Source: an uncultured Selenomonadaceae bacterium
GTDB lineage: Bacteria; Bacillota; Negativicutes; Selenomonadales; Selenomonadaceae
DNA length: 64,000 bases
Direction: 5' to 3'
Assembly: GCA_905234235.1 (NCBI GenBank)
Contig: CAJOHN010000005.1
Coordinates: 62,001 to 126,000 of the forward strand
Below the pieces are notes generated by a model that searched no databases, had not been told where the DNA came from, and saw nothing but the letters and a program-made list of their open reading frames with translations. Shown piece by piece: positions 10,068-19,845 of this stretch (its first letter is position 1; every line of letters starts with the position of its first letter). A program made the translations under genes and the position numbers.

Positions 10068-11521
10068 TGTCTTATTGCCTCCTGCGCAATCTCTCTGTCG
10101 TCGAAATGAATAGTTTTATCTTTAAGTATCTGATACGTCTCGTGCCCTTTGCCGAGAATTAAAACCACGTCGCCCGCCTTTGCAAGCTCAATCGCTTTAA
10201 AAATAGCCGCTCGCCTGTCGATTATGCGCTCGTGAATTTTATCGCCAATGCCGCGTTCAATGTCGTCTAAAATTTTTTCGGGGTCTTCGGTACGCGGGTT
10301 ATCCGAAGTCGCAATAACAATGTCGCTGAATTGCGCGGCAAGCTTGCCCATAATCGGACGCTTTGAATGATCTCTATCGCCGCCGCAACCAAACACCGTT
10401 ATAATTTTGCCCTTAGCAATCTGCGCGGCAGTCTCTAAAACATTTTTTACACCGTCGGGCGTGTGCGCGTAGTCTACGATAACTTCAAACGGAACGTCGG
10501 CAAAAATCCTCTCGAAACGACCGGGCACGCTTTTAAAATTTTCCAATGCACTCTTGATAACTTCGGGCGAAATATTTTCTGTAAACGCCGCGCCAATCGC
10601 CGCAAGCACGTTATAAACGTTGAACAGCCCCGTGATGTGCAAACTTAATTCGAGTTCGTCGCCAATCTTAAAGTTCATGCCGCCGGATTTTATTTCAAGC
10701 TCATTTCCGCGCAGGTTGGCAAGATTTTCGACGCCGTAAGTAATTTTCTTACACAGACAATGCTTAAGAATTTCTGCGCTTGCCGCGTCGTCGACGTTGA
10801 TTATCGCAGTTTTATTTTGCTTACGACCGCGCCGCGAAACCATATCGAAAAGCTTACACTTCGCCCGCAAATAATTTTCCATCGTCCCGTGAAAATCCAG
10901 ATGATCTTGCGTCAAGTTCGTAAAAATCGCCGTATCGAATTCGACGCCCGCAACTCGATTCTCCGCCAACGCGTGGCTCGAAACTTCCATGACGACGACT
11001 TGAATATTTTTATCGCGCATGTCGGCTAAAATGTGTTGCAAATCGATAACGTTAGGCGTGGTGTTGCGAACGGGAAAACTTTCGTCGCCGATAAGAATTT
11101 GAATCGTACCGATAAGCCCGACCGTCAAGCCCGCGCTCTTAAAAATTTCCCGCAATAAATATGTCGTGGTAGTCTTGCCGTTAGTGCCCGTGATTCCGAT
11201 AACTCGCATCGCCCGCGCAGGATAATCGTAAAAATACGGAACGATAACCGCCAGTGCGTTCAACATATCGGGGACAATCAGCGCGGAAGTATTTTCGGAC
11301 GGAATAAAATTTTGTCGCGCCGTGAGGATTGCAACTGCGCCCTTAGCCGTCGCTTGCGGTATGAAATTATGCCCGTCAACGTGTGCGCCTTCCATACACA
11401 CGAATAAATTATTTGCCGTAACCTTGCGCGAATCGTGCTCAATGCCGCTAATCAAAACGTCGTCGCCGATAATACGGGCGTCGGGGATGAGCAATGCCAG
11501 TTCGCTGAGTTTTTTAATCAA
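10055..11521 (-). CDS. murE: UDP-MurNAc-tripeptide ligase MurE
   Basis: GITGTNGKTTTTYLLREI, VDYAHTPDGVKNVL, TSDNPRTEDP. Start likely TTG at 11521, preceded by AGGAGGGAGG; the ORF track extends to 11575. Confidence 0.92.
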   Translation of the reverse strand: MIKKLSELALLIPDARIIGDDVLISGIEHDSRKVTANNLFVCMEGAHVDGHNFIPQATAKGAVAILTARQNFIPSENTSALIVPDMLNALAVIVPYFYDYPARAMRVIGITGTNGKTTTTYLLREIFKSAGLTVGLIGTIQILIGDESFPVRNTTPNVIDLQHILADMRDKNIQVVVMEVSSHALAENRVAGVEFDTAIFTNLTQDHLDFHGTMENYLRAKCKLFDMVSRRGRKQNKTAIINVDDAASAEILKHCLCKKITYGVENLANLRGNELEIKSGGMNFKIGDELELSLHITGLFNVYNVLAAIGAAFTENISPEVIKSALENFKSVPGRFERIFADVPFEVIVDYAHTPDGVKNVLETAAQIAKGKIITVFGCGGDRDHSKRPIMGKLAAQFSDIVIATSDNPRTEDPEKILDDIERGIGDKIHERIIDRRAAIFKAIELAKAGDVVLILGKGHETYQILKDKTIHFDDREIAQEAIRQWIS

Positions 11522-11675
11522 AATTTCGCCTCCCTCCTGCCGCCAATTATAATTGAACTTTGCATGAAAACACAAGCCGCGCAGAAAAATTTCGTGACTT
11601 TGATAAATCTGCGCGGCTGTGGTAAAATATTTATGCTGTTAAAATTTTATCTGTTTCAGTAAGGTGGTTTAATCC

Positions 11676-12479
11676 ATGAGCATTTTATCTCGTAAAAAAA
11701 AGATTTTGAAACTCTATTTGAACGGCGAAATAACTTCCAACGCTTCAAAATTCAGTAGCGATAATTCAGTCCAGAAGTTGAAGGAAGAATTACTTGAAGT
11801 AAAGCAGACGAACAAAGACAATTACAAGGGCATTCTTTTGAAGATAAATTCGCCGGGTGGCGCGGCTGCTACCAGTGAGGAATTATCCAAATTGGTTCTC
11901 AGCTTACGGCAGGAGGTTCCTATCGTCACTTCGATTGGCGACAGTGCTTGTTCGGGCGCGTATATGGTTGCCGCCGCCTCGAATTATATTTTTGCCAACA
12001 CATTGTCTTGGACGGGCTCAATCGGCGTGATTATGACGTTGCCGAACTACCAAGAGCTCTCGAAAAAATTGGGGATGTCCGTAAAGACGATTAAAGCCGG
12101 CAAGATGAAAGATTTGGGCAACCCCTTCCGCGAAATGACGCCCGAAGAAGAAAATTACCTTGAAACGCTCGTCAAGTCGGCGCACGAGGAATTTATTAAC
12201 TTTGTAAGGCTCACGCGCCCGAATGCAATTAATCTTGAAGAATTAGCGGACGGCAGAGTTTTGGATGCTCGCACCGCTCTTGAAAACAATCTTATCGACG
12301 CACTCGGCACTGAGGACGACGCGTTGAACTATTTGATGACAGAGATTCTTAACGGCGACGAAAAAGATTTTACTGTAACCGACACCGCGCCCAAGCCCAG
12401 CTTTTTGAAACGAATACTCGATATGAATTCGCCGATTACAATTAAATTCGAGCTACCGGATAATTTCCGTAGGTTTTAA
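11676..12479 (+). CDS. sppA: S49 (SppA-type) serine peptidase
   Basis: LKINSPGGAAATSEEL, SIGDSACSGAYMVAAAS (Ser) and TIKAGKMKDLGNPFREMT (Lys). Confidence 0.85.
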   Translation: MSILSRKKKILKLYLNGEITSNASKFSSDNSVQKLKEELLEVKQTNKDNYKGILLKINSPGGAAATSEELSKLVLSLRQEVPIVTSIGDSACSGAYMVAAASNYIFANTLSWTGSIGVIMTLPNYQELSKKLGMSVKTIKAGKMKDLGNPFREMTPEEENYLETLVKSAHEEFINFVRLTRPNAINLEELADGRVLDARTALENNLIDALGTEDDALNYLMTEILNGDEKDFTVTDTAPKPSFLKRILDMNSPITIKFELPDNFRRF

Positions 12480-12494
12480 CTAAAAAATTGCTCC

Positions 12495-12540
12495 GACTAA
12501 GAAAGCCCTCCGACAGTCCCGCCGAAGGGCTTTTATTTTG
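12495..12540 (+). terminator. rho-independent terminator
   Basis: AAAGCCCTCCGACAGTCCCGCCGAAGGGCTTTT hairpin plus T-rich tail after sppA. Confidence 0.7.
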
Positions 12541-12662
12541 CGAAGCAACAATTGATCATTTATTTTCAAATTCTTTCATAGCTTTAATTAAAGGATTCAG
12601 ATCGCCGTAAACACTTCGATCAAAAAATTTTCATTTAAATTTACAACGTAGTTAAGTAGTAT

Positions 12663-12749
12663 TCACACTAAAGAATCAACAATCAAGATGAGAAGTATAA
12701 AATTGGCAAAAAGAGCATCTAATTTGTCATAGCGAGTGCTCTGGGGCAT
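12663..12749 (-). pseudogene. C-terminal remnant of an IS5-like transposase
   Basis: Minus strand MPQSTRYDKLDALFANFILLILIVDSLV*, resembling the C-terminal RYDKLD..F..F end of IS5-family transposases; no rest of the gene present. Confidence 0.45.
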
Positions 12750-12803
12750 GATATTTTCGATTAAGTCTGTTAACTGTGATGTATGTATAAGCGATAGTTT
12801 AAG

Positions 12804-14261
12804 ATGACGACTTTAAATAAAAAAATTACTTTATCCAGATTGTTAATCATAGTGATGACGTTTTCCATGTTTTTAGGTGTAAGGTTATCACTTTCGTTTG
12901 CTGAACCGCGACTTTTTGAAGGCTATGGCGAATGTGAAATGGGCAATACTGGCGTAGAAAGTATAGATGTTGCACAACGAAAAGCTCGAGATGAAGCTTA
13001 TCGTAACGCAAGTGAGAAGGCTGGTGTTTTTGTTCATTCAATATCTGAAATGAAGGATCATGAGTTAACCAAAGATCAAGTAACTGTTTTATCTGCACAT
13101 TTCTTAAAAATAGAGTACTCTGAGCCGGAAATTGAGCCTATTCCAGGAACGAAAAGTACTGTCAGAGTTAAATGTCACGCTAAGGTTTGGATTGACCCAG
13201 AAGAGTTTATGCAAAAAATAGCTACTTTCACTAGGGAAAAAATTGAAGACCAAGTCAAAATGAGCAAAGATCAAGATAGTTATCGTGAAAAGAATGAAGC
13301 AGAAATTGTTAATTTGCGAGAGCAGTATGAAGAGAATGATGATGAAAATAAGCGGCAGGAAATTGCTGTAGCTATCAAGCATAACGAAGAAAAATTTACT
13401 GCTTCACATTTTTATAAGAGCGGTTCTGAGTTCTATAATAAAGGTGACTTGGCTGAGGCTATAAAATGGTATAATAAAGCTATAGAATTGGATGACAAAT
13501 ATGCGGCTCCTTGGACTGGACTCGGTTGGATTTATAACGACCAAGAGCAATATGCGAAAGCTGTGGAGTGTTTCCAAAAATCCATAGAACTGTATGATGC
13601 TTTCGCTGTTCCTTACAATGGTCTGGCATATGCTTACAATTACAATAAAAACTATGATAAAGCCATAGAGTATGGCAGTAAAGCTGTTCAACTCGATCCT
13701 GACTACGCGGCTGCTTGGAATAATATTGGTCTTGCTTATAACAATCTGGGAGAATATGCCAAAGCTACTGAATACTACAAAAAGGCTATCGCGATTGCCC
13801 CCAATGATGACGTACCTTTGGCTAATCTCGGTAACGTCTTTTATAAGCAAAAAGATTTTGAAAAGGCTTTCGAGCTCTATCAGAAATCAACGCGTATAAA
13901 TCCTAATCATGCAAGCGTTTGGTATAACCTAGGAAATATATACGGTCAGAAGAATGAGTTCGACAAAGCGATTGACAGTTACAAAAAGGTTACTTCGCTT
14001 GATCCCCAGAACATACGTGCTTGGATTATACTGGGATATTTGTACAACGACCAGAAAAAGTTTGAAGATGCCAAGAAATGTTTCAAAAAGGCAATTAAAA
14101 TCAATTCAACCGACGCACTGGCATGGGCAGGTTTGGGTTTTGCTTATGATGGCTCTGAGGATTATGCCAATTCATACGAGGCATATAAGAAGGCAAGCGA
14201 ACTGGATCCGACTAATGAAAATTTCAAAAAGAGCTTGGAAATTTCTAAGCAAAAATTGTAA
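12804..14261 (+). CDS. secreted/anchored TPR-repeat protein
   Basis: N-terminal signal/TM, then at least 7 TPR units (e.g. AIKWYNKAIELDDKYAAPWTGLGWIYND). Confidence 0.85.
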   Translation: MTTLNKKITLSRLLIIVMTFSMFLGVRLSLSFAEPRLFEGYGECEMGNTGVESIDVAQRKARDEAYRNASEKAGVFVHSISEMKDHELTKDQVTVLSAHFLKIEYSEPEIEPIPGTKSTVRVKCHAKVWIDPEEFMQKIATFTREKIEDQVKMSKDQDSYREKNEAEIVNLREQYEENDDENKRQEIAVAIKHNEEKFTASHFYKSGSEFYNKGDLAEAIKWYNKAIELDDKYAAPWTGLGWIYNDQEQYAKAVECFQKSIELYDAFAVPYNGLAYAYNYNKNYDKAIEYGSKAVQLDPDYAAAWNNIGLAYNNLGEYAKATEYYKKAIAIAPNDDVPLANLGNVFYKQKDFEKAFELYQKSTRINPNHASVWYNLGNIYGQKNEFDKAIDSYKKVTSLDPQNIRAWIILGYLYNDQKKFEDAKKCFKKAIKINSTDALAWAGLGFAYDGSEDYANSYEAYKKASELDPTNENFKKSLEISKQKL

Positions 14262-14293
14262 TGTTGTAATGCTACTTGTAAAAGGAGGACATT

Positions 14294-16333
14294 ATGTTCA
14301 AGCTATCATCCGGTCGACTATCTATGCATAAGAAATTGGCACTCGCGTTAGCTTTAAGCAGTAGTGGCTATTTATTTGTTCCGACAAGCGTCGCATTTGC
14401 CGCTGAACAAACCGCTGGCGAGGAAGCGTTGCCCACGAAACAAACCGCTGGCGAGGAAGTATTGCCTCCGAAACAAACCGTTGGAGAGGAAGTATTGCCC
14501 TCGAAACAAACCGCTTACGGTGATGAAGTATTTCCCCCGAAATATCTGGATTTCAGCCAATTCGTCATTACAGCGGATCGTATACCGGTAAACAAATGGG
14601 CGACTCCCGCGAACGTAATAACCATAACCGACAAAGACATTGAAGCCAATCATTATCAAAACATTGCAGAAGCATTAAATCACGTAAATGGCGTAATCGT
14701 TCCCGCAGGGGTGGACATTCCCATTGTAAACGGGTTGGAAAAAGTCTTGGTGTTGATAGACGGTCACCAGCTTTATAATGATGGTGTGGACTATCGCGAC
14801 ACTGTGGAGCTGTCCGCAATCCCCTCAATGAAAAATATTAAGCGTATCGAGATTGTTAAGGGCGGCGGCTCTGCGCTTTACGGTAGTGACGCTGTTACAG
14901 GCATAATCAACATAGTAACCAAAAAAGGTGAACGCAACGAAACAACTTTCGACTTTAACACAGGCTCTTGGCATCAACATAACTATGAGCTGACAAATCA
15001 AGGTGTAGTCGGAGATTTCAGTTGGTTCGTTACAGGCGGCATTCATAAAAGTAAGCCTTATAATTATCCGGGCAGTGTCGAGCGTAGATATAATTCTCGC
15101 TCACGTGAAAGTGATCTTAGTGATAATGCTCTTACAGTCAGATTGGACTATAAAATCAACGAACGCAATTCGCTCACACTTAGTGGACAGCATGTTGCTC
15201 ACAAATACAACAGGGTCTACGAATATACAAACGGTGATCGCTATAAATCGATGTTGTACAATAACGTTTCTCTGGTATACAATTTCAAAGAAAATTCTCA
15301 AACTCCTGGTTGGTTGCGTTATTTTAACGATTATAAAGCCAGAAACGGTTATGACCAAGCTCGTAATAGATCCGAAGTTGGAGACAACAGAGTTTCTAGT
15401 TTCCGTGCACAAGGTCTTGATTATCAGAACAGCTGGATATTCGGACAACATAAAATCGTTACAGGTCTTGAGTGGCATCAGATGGGTACGAAGCATTGGT
15501 CATGGGGTTATGATAATCGAAAGACAATTAACCGCGCTGCCTATTTACAAGATACGATAAGCTTGGGTAAAAAATGGAAAGTCCTTCCGGGCGCACGTTA
15601 TGACAATAACAGTGAATTCGGACATCAGTGGTCTCCAAAATTGGCAGTGAACTACAGAATGGACGATCAAACAAAAGTCTACGCTTCGTGGGGGCGCGTC
15701 TATAAAGCCGCTACGCCTTATCAATTGTACGTTCATCAAGACGATCTCGAAGGTAATCCTCATTTGCGTCCGGAAAAGGGGCATACCGAAATTTTGGGTA
15801 TCGAGCATGATTTCGGCTCTAAGAGCAGTGTGAATGTGAACTTATTCTACGTTGACTTAAATGATGCAATAGATGTTGAAGAGGGTGCTGATGGTAAAGG
15901 TCACTTCATCAATGTCAAAAATGAAAAATCTCGCGGCGTGGAAGCAACTTTTAAACAAAAAATTGACGGTGATTGGAGCTACGATCTCGGTTATGTTTAC
16001 ACTAAAGTAGACATCGAGGGGTTTAACGCCAGCGGCTCATTTACTCAACCGAGAAACTCTTACAGAGTCGGGGTTCATTATAAACATGGCATTTGGCAAG
16101 CTAATTTGCTCGGCATTATGGGACACGGCGGGTTAAATTCAAGTTCTTTTGATGCTACCAGATATGCTGTTTTGGATTTCAATGTTAACTGCAAAGTTCA
16201 CGATAATGCGACGGTTTATCTAAAGCTCAATAATCTTACCAATCAAAATTACTCTTACTATGGTAAAAATGGCACTAGTGTCTATACTTCGCCCGGTCGT
16301 TCATTCCTTGCCGGTGTGGATTTTAGATTTTGA
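14294..16333 (+). CDS. TonB-dependent outer-membrane receptor
   Basis: Signal peptide, plug (VNGVIVPAG...RIEIVKGGGSALYGSDAVTGIINIVTKKG), C-terminal beta-barrel ending FLAGVDFRF. Confidence 0.92.
   Translation: MFKLSSGRLSMHKKLALALALSSSGYLFVPTSVAFAAEQTAGEEALPTKQTAGEEVLPPKQTVGEEVLPSKQTAYGDEVFPPKYLDFSQFVITADRIPVNKWATPANVITITDKDIEANHYQNIAEALNHVNGVIVPAGVDIPIVNGLEKVLVLIDGHQLYNDGVDYRDTVELSAIPSMKNIKRIEIVKGGGSALYGSDAVTGIINIVTKKGERNETTFDFNTGSWHQHNYELTNQGVVGDFSWFVTGGIHKSKPYNYPGSVERRYNSRSRESDLSDNALTVRLDYKINERNSLTLSGQHVAHKYNRVYEYTNGDRYKSMLYNNVSLVYNFKENSQTPGWLRYFNDYKARNGYDQARNRSEVGDNRVSSFRAQGLDYQNSWIFGQHKIVTGLEWHQMGTKHWSWGYDNRKTINRAAYLQDTISLGKKWKVLPGARYDNNSEFGHQWSPKLAVNYRMDDQTKVYASWGRVYKAATPYQLYVHQDDLEGNPHLRPEKGHTEILGIEHDFGSKSSVNVNLFYVDLNDAIDVEEGADGKGHFINVKNEKSRGVEATFKQKIDGDWSYDLGYVYTKVDIEGFNASGSFTQPRNSYRVGVHYKHGIWQANLLGIMGHGGLNSSSFDATRYAVLDFNVNCKVHDNATVYLKLNNLTNQNYSYYGKNGTSVYTSPGRSFLAGVDFRF
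14408..14542 (+). repeat. four tandem ~33-bp repeats encoding QTAGEEVLPPK-like units
   Basis: QTAGEEALPTK / QTAGEEVLPPK / QTVGEEVLPSK / QTAYGDEVFPPK between signal peptide and plug. Confidence 0.9.
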
Positions 16334-16418
16334 AGATGACGCGGTAGACGCATGTTCCAAAAATATTCCGTGTTCGTCTCGTCTCGGCTTCGTCGACGTG
16401 TTACAGAAGGAGGTGTTA

Positions 16419-16592
16419 ATGATGAAAAAATTTTTAATCGCAATGGCAATCTGCGCGGGGATGTGTGCGTTCGCTAATACTAGCTTTGCAGAAGCAGCGG
16501 ATCAGCAAACGGCGGAAGCTGTCTCACTTGCTCCGAGCACGTCTGTCGACACCCAACAAATGAGTACTAAGACTAGAGAAGACGATTGTTAA
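16419..16592 (+). CDS. small secreted peptide ending in Cys (57 aa)
   Basis: RBS AGAAGGAGGTG; MMKKFLIAMAICAGMCAFANTSFA signal sequence; ...TREDDC*. Confidence 0.65.
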   Translation: MMKKFLIAMAICAGMCAFANTSFAEAADQQTAEAVSLAPSTSVDTQQMSTKTREDDC

Positions 16593-16631
16593 AAACATGA
16601 CGAATGTAATCAAATGGTGATTGTTTTCATA

Positions 16632-16662
16632 TTCTGCGGATGATGCGTCCGCAGATTTTTTT
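16632..16662 (+). terminator. rho-independent terminator
   Basis: TCTGCGGATGATGCGTCCGCAGATTTTTTTTT. Confidence 0.8.
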
Positions 16663-16756
16663 TTACTAACAATTGATAGGGAAAGGGTAGGACACATGCG
16701 GATTGAAACGATAATGAGTTCATCCGTCGGAAGGGGTCGACAGACAAGCCGCTAAC

Positions 16757-17441
16757 ATGATTCTCGTTGTCAACAAAATGGATAGAACAAATCTCGGAAA
16801 CACTGACGAGCAACAGAAAGTCATTGCCAACGATTTAACTAAAGTTATTGAGTCTTATACGCCAAATGATTTATATCTCTCGTTTTTGAGCACTGAGGAT
16901 TATTTTTCCGCGCTCGATGAAAGTGACGAAGAAATAAAAACAGAACTGATTGAACGGAGCGGCTATAATATTTTCGTTGATAACTTGAATAAATTCGTCA
17001 CGGAACATGCAATTCTGGCTAAATCAAGAGTTACCGATGGCATAAAAATTTACGACGGTTCCTATGGAGACGATAACTAAAGAAGTTCCAAGCGCATTTG
17101 GCGAAGTTGCCGGTAACATTCTCGGAAAAATGGCTGATGCAACTAATACGGTCACATTAGCTGGGGAAATTGGTTCTTTATCTAAAGTTGTTGGCTCAAA
17201 AGTTAATGACGGCGTGAATTTTATTGTGCAAAATACTTTTACCGACACGATAACGACGACCATCCCGAAAACCGCTGTTTTGCCGCCAAGTACAACGAAT
17301 AAAATCGCCAGTTTTATCTCTCAAAAGTTTAAAGTCGGCAATCAAATCCGAAACGCGTTCAGGAAGTCGAAACATTTTATTTTTGTGAGTAGGTTCGGCA
17401 AGCGCAAATGTCAGTCACATCAAGTTTCGGGTTGCCAATAG
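16757..17441 (+). pseudogene. dynamin-like GTPase remnant (G4 motif onward)
   Basis: MILVVNKMDRTNLGNTDEQQKVIANDLTKVIESYTPNDL...; starts at the NKMD G4 motif without G1-G3, and shifts frame near 17070. Confidence 0.65.
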
Positions 17442-17627
17442 TCTCGGCGTAAATCAATTTTGTCTTTTCTCTGCGACGCTTTGAATAGTGCCGAGTTGCT
17501 CTGCCGTGAAATGCCCGCCGACACATTTCAGCCGCATGGAAAAATAATTCTGTTGACGTTGACGCATGAACCCGCCCTTTTTGAGTTCTTTGTAATTCAC
17601 GCTCATGTTAATCGCTCTCCTAAAATT

Positions 17628-18794
17628 TCACACGTCGATATTCAAACTGCCGGTTCGATAACCTTGCAAATCCAATGTGACATAATCAAAGCCAAGCTCC
17701 TTTAGCCGCGCAGATATTTCCTCTCGAATTTTTAAAAGCTTAGGAAAATCTTCGGGCATGACTTCAATCCGCGCAATTTTCCCGTGAACTCGCACGCGCA
17801 ACTGATTGAATCCCGCACTTAACAAAAATCCTTCCGCCATTTCCACCTGCGAAAGTTTTTGTGCCGTCAAAGACTCGCCGTAAGGAATTCGAGACGCCAA
17901 GCACGCCATTGACGGCTTATTCCACGTCGACAAGTTCATTGCTTTTGATAATTCGCGAATTTCAGATTTGCTTAAGCCGACGGCACGGAGCGGACTTTTG
18001 ACGTTGAGTTCAGCCAAAGCTCTCATGCCGGGACGATAATCGCTCGCGTCGTCCGTGTTGGAGCCTTCGACTAAAATTTTATCGTCGGCAAGGCGCAGAA
18101 AATTTTCAAACAGCGCACGCTTGCAAAGATAACAGCGGTCGACGGGATTTTTGGCAACGCCTTCGACGTTCAAAACGTCCGCATTTTCCGCGCAGAATTT
18201 GTTTGACGTGTCGAGTTCTCGGTAGGGAACGAATACACTTGCCGCCGTCAATGCTACGGCTTTATCGCCTAACGTATCGTGCGCGACTTTAAGCAGGAAA
18301 GTTGAATCGACGCCGCCCGAAAAAGCGACTGCCACTTTTCCCAGCCCGCGCAGATAATTTTTCAACCGCTCCAACTTTTTGGCAAGCTCCGCCGTCAATA
18401 TCATTTCCGGAAAAATATTTTTATCGCGGTCAAAGGTAAAACTTTTCAATGTCGGCTCCTTTTCAAGCGACAAAATCAAATAGCTCAACTTTGTATCAAA
18501 GACGAGGCGTTTATCTTCTTCTGACGGGCGTGCAGGGCTTTTCGGGTGCGAATGGAAATTTCCCAAAAGTTGCCAACCGTTTAAGCGCATATCTTTAACT
18601 GCGGCGAATTGTTCGGCGGGTTCCGTTGAAAAATGTTCGGGGCTTGCGTCGGTATTCGTGAGGAAGTAGATTTTTTCAACGGTTTTAACGTCACCCGAAA
18701 TTGTGCCGCCCAAAAGTCCGCAATCTTCGTTCGGTAAAATTTTTTTCGCGTGCTCAACCAGCGAATCAAATTGGTCTTTGCTCAAAATTATCAT
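17628..18794 (-). CDS. JAMM/MPN+ metalloprotease fused to LarE-like sulfur transferase
   Basis: JAMM: EDCGLLGG...NFHSHPKSPARPSEED (HxHx7Sx2D). LarE: VAVAFSGGVDSTFLLKVA, NPVDRCYLCKRALF, KPSMACLASRIPYG. Confidence 0.85.
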   Translation of the reverse strand: MIILSKDQFDSLVEHAKKILPNEDCGLLGGTISGDVKTVEKIYFLTNTDASPEHFSTEPAEQFAAVKDMRLNGWQLLGNFHSHPKSPARPSEEDKRLVFDTKLSYLILSLEKEPTLKSFTFDRDKNIFPEMILTAELAKKLERLKNYLRGLGKVAVAFSGGVDSTFLLKVAHDTLGDKAVALTAASVFVPYRELDTSNKFCAENADVLNVEGVAKNPVDRCYLCKRALFENFLRLADDKILVEGSNTDDASDYRPGMRALAELNVKSPLRAVGLSKSEIRELSKAMNLSTWNKPSMACLASRIPYGESLTAQKLSQVEMAEGFLLSAGFNQLRVRVHGKIARIEVMPEDFPKLLKIREEISARLKELGFDYVTLDLQGYRTGSLNIDV

Positions 18795-18798
18795 GTCG

Positions 18799-19623
18799 TC
18801 ATGCTCCAAAACTGCAAGTCGGTTGCTCATAGTCGACGAGCTCAGTAATCGTCGGATTGTCTGAACAGACCGCACATTTTTTGTTACGCGGAATTCTAAT
18901 CTTGCGAAAAGTCATTGTCAGCGCGTCGTAAGTGAGCAAGTAACCCGTAAGCAGTTCGCCGATACCCAAAATATATTTCAAAGCTTCAGTAGCTTGAATC
19001 GTGCCGATAACGCCGCCCATAACGCCCAAAACTCCTGCTTGACGGCAAGTCGGAACGGCGTCTTTCGGCGGCATGGTCGGGAAGACACAACGATAACACG
19101 GACTTTGGTCGGGGACGTAAGTCATAGTCTGCCCTTGAAAACGAATAATCCCTGCGTGCGAATAAGCCTTCTTCAGCAGGACGCAAGCATCGTTAATCAA
19201 AAACTTTGTGGGAAAGTTGTCCGTGCCGTCGATTATGAAGTCGTAATTTTGGTCGTTAATGATGTCGCGAATGTTTTCCGAAGTGATTTGTTCGTCGTAA
19301 GTATGAACTTGAACGTCGGGATTCATTTCGTTTATAGTTTCGCGTCCCGAAATAATTTTTTCCTTGCCGATGTCCGCCGTTTGGTGAATAATTTGCCGCT
19401 GAAGATTAGACAAATCTACCGTGTCATAATCAACCAAGCCGATATGACCGACGCCCGCCGCCGCAAGGTACATTGCCGCAGGTGCTCCAAGCCCGCCAGT
19501 GCCGATTATCAAAATTTTTGCGTCGAGGATTTTTTTCTGACCCTTGCCACCGACTTGCTCAAGGATTATGTGACGGCTGTAGCGTTCGAGTTGCTCATTG
19601 GTGAGTTTAGCCAAGCTGACCAC
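18799..19623 (-). CDS. MoeB/ThiF/HesA-family adenylyltransferase
   Basis: LTNEQLERYSRHIILEQVGGKGQKKILDAKILIIGTGGLGAPAAMYLAAAGVG; CYRC and CAVC zinc pairs. GTG (19623) or TTG (19614) start. Confidence 0.88.
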   Translation of the reverse strand: MVSLAKLTNEQLERYSRHIILEQVGGKGQKKILDAKILIIGTGGLGAPAAMYLAAAGVGHIGLVDYDTVDLSNLQRQIIHQTADIGKEKIISGRETINEMNPDVQVHTYDEQITSENIRDIINDQNYDFIIDGTDNFPTKFLINDACVLLKKAYSHAGIIRFQGQTMTYVPDQSPCYRCVFPTMPPKDAVPTCRQAGVLGVMGGVIGTIQATEALKYILGIGELLTGYLLTYDALTMTFRKIRIPRNKKCAVCSDNPTITELVDYEQPTCSFGA

Positions 19624-19845
19624 CGCCCATGAAGTACAAAAATTCAATCTCATCGCCGTTATGCACAAAAATTTTGGCAAAATCATCGCGACCAACGACT
19701 CCTCAAACAGTTCTGCGCGGAAATTTTGCTCGCCATTAGTAAAAATCGTGCCCTCAGTCGCCGTTTGCTCCGATTTTAGGATAATTCCGCCGCCCGCCAC
19801 GTCGTAACCGTCAATTAACACAAATCGACCAGTCGCCGATTATCA
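19607..19845 (-). pseudogene. CysN C-terminal tail plus ThiS/MoaD-like carrier remnant
   Basis: TGRFVLIDGYDVAGGGII (CysN-like C-terminus) runs on in one frame; another frame gives RDDFAKIFVHNGDEIEFLYFMGGGQLG* (ThiS-like C-terminus). Confidence 0.55.

Noticed and set aside
729-11029. Many plus-strand ORFs of 60-270 aa opposite the mur genes (e.g. 4499..5320)
   Set aside because: Antisense frames of clear mur genes; low-complexity Arg/Ala-rich translations without family signals or RBS.
14408-14542. Possible CRISPR-like array
   Set aside because: Repeats are contiguous 33-mers with no spacers, in frame in the TonB receptor. No CRISPR array or cas gene was seen anywhere in the window.
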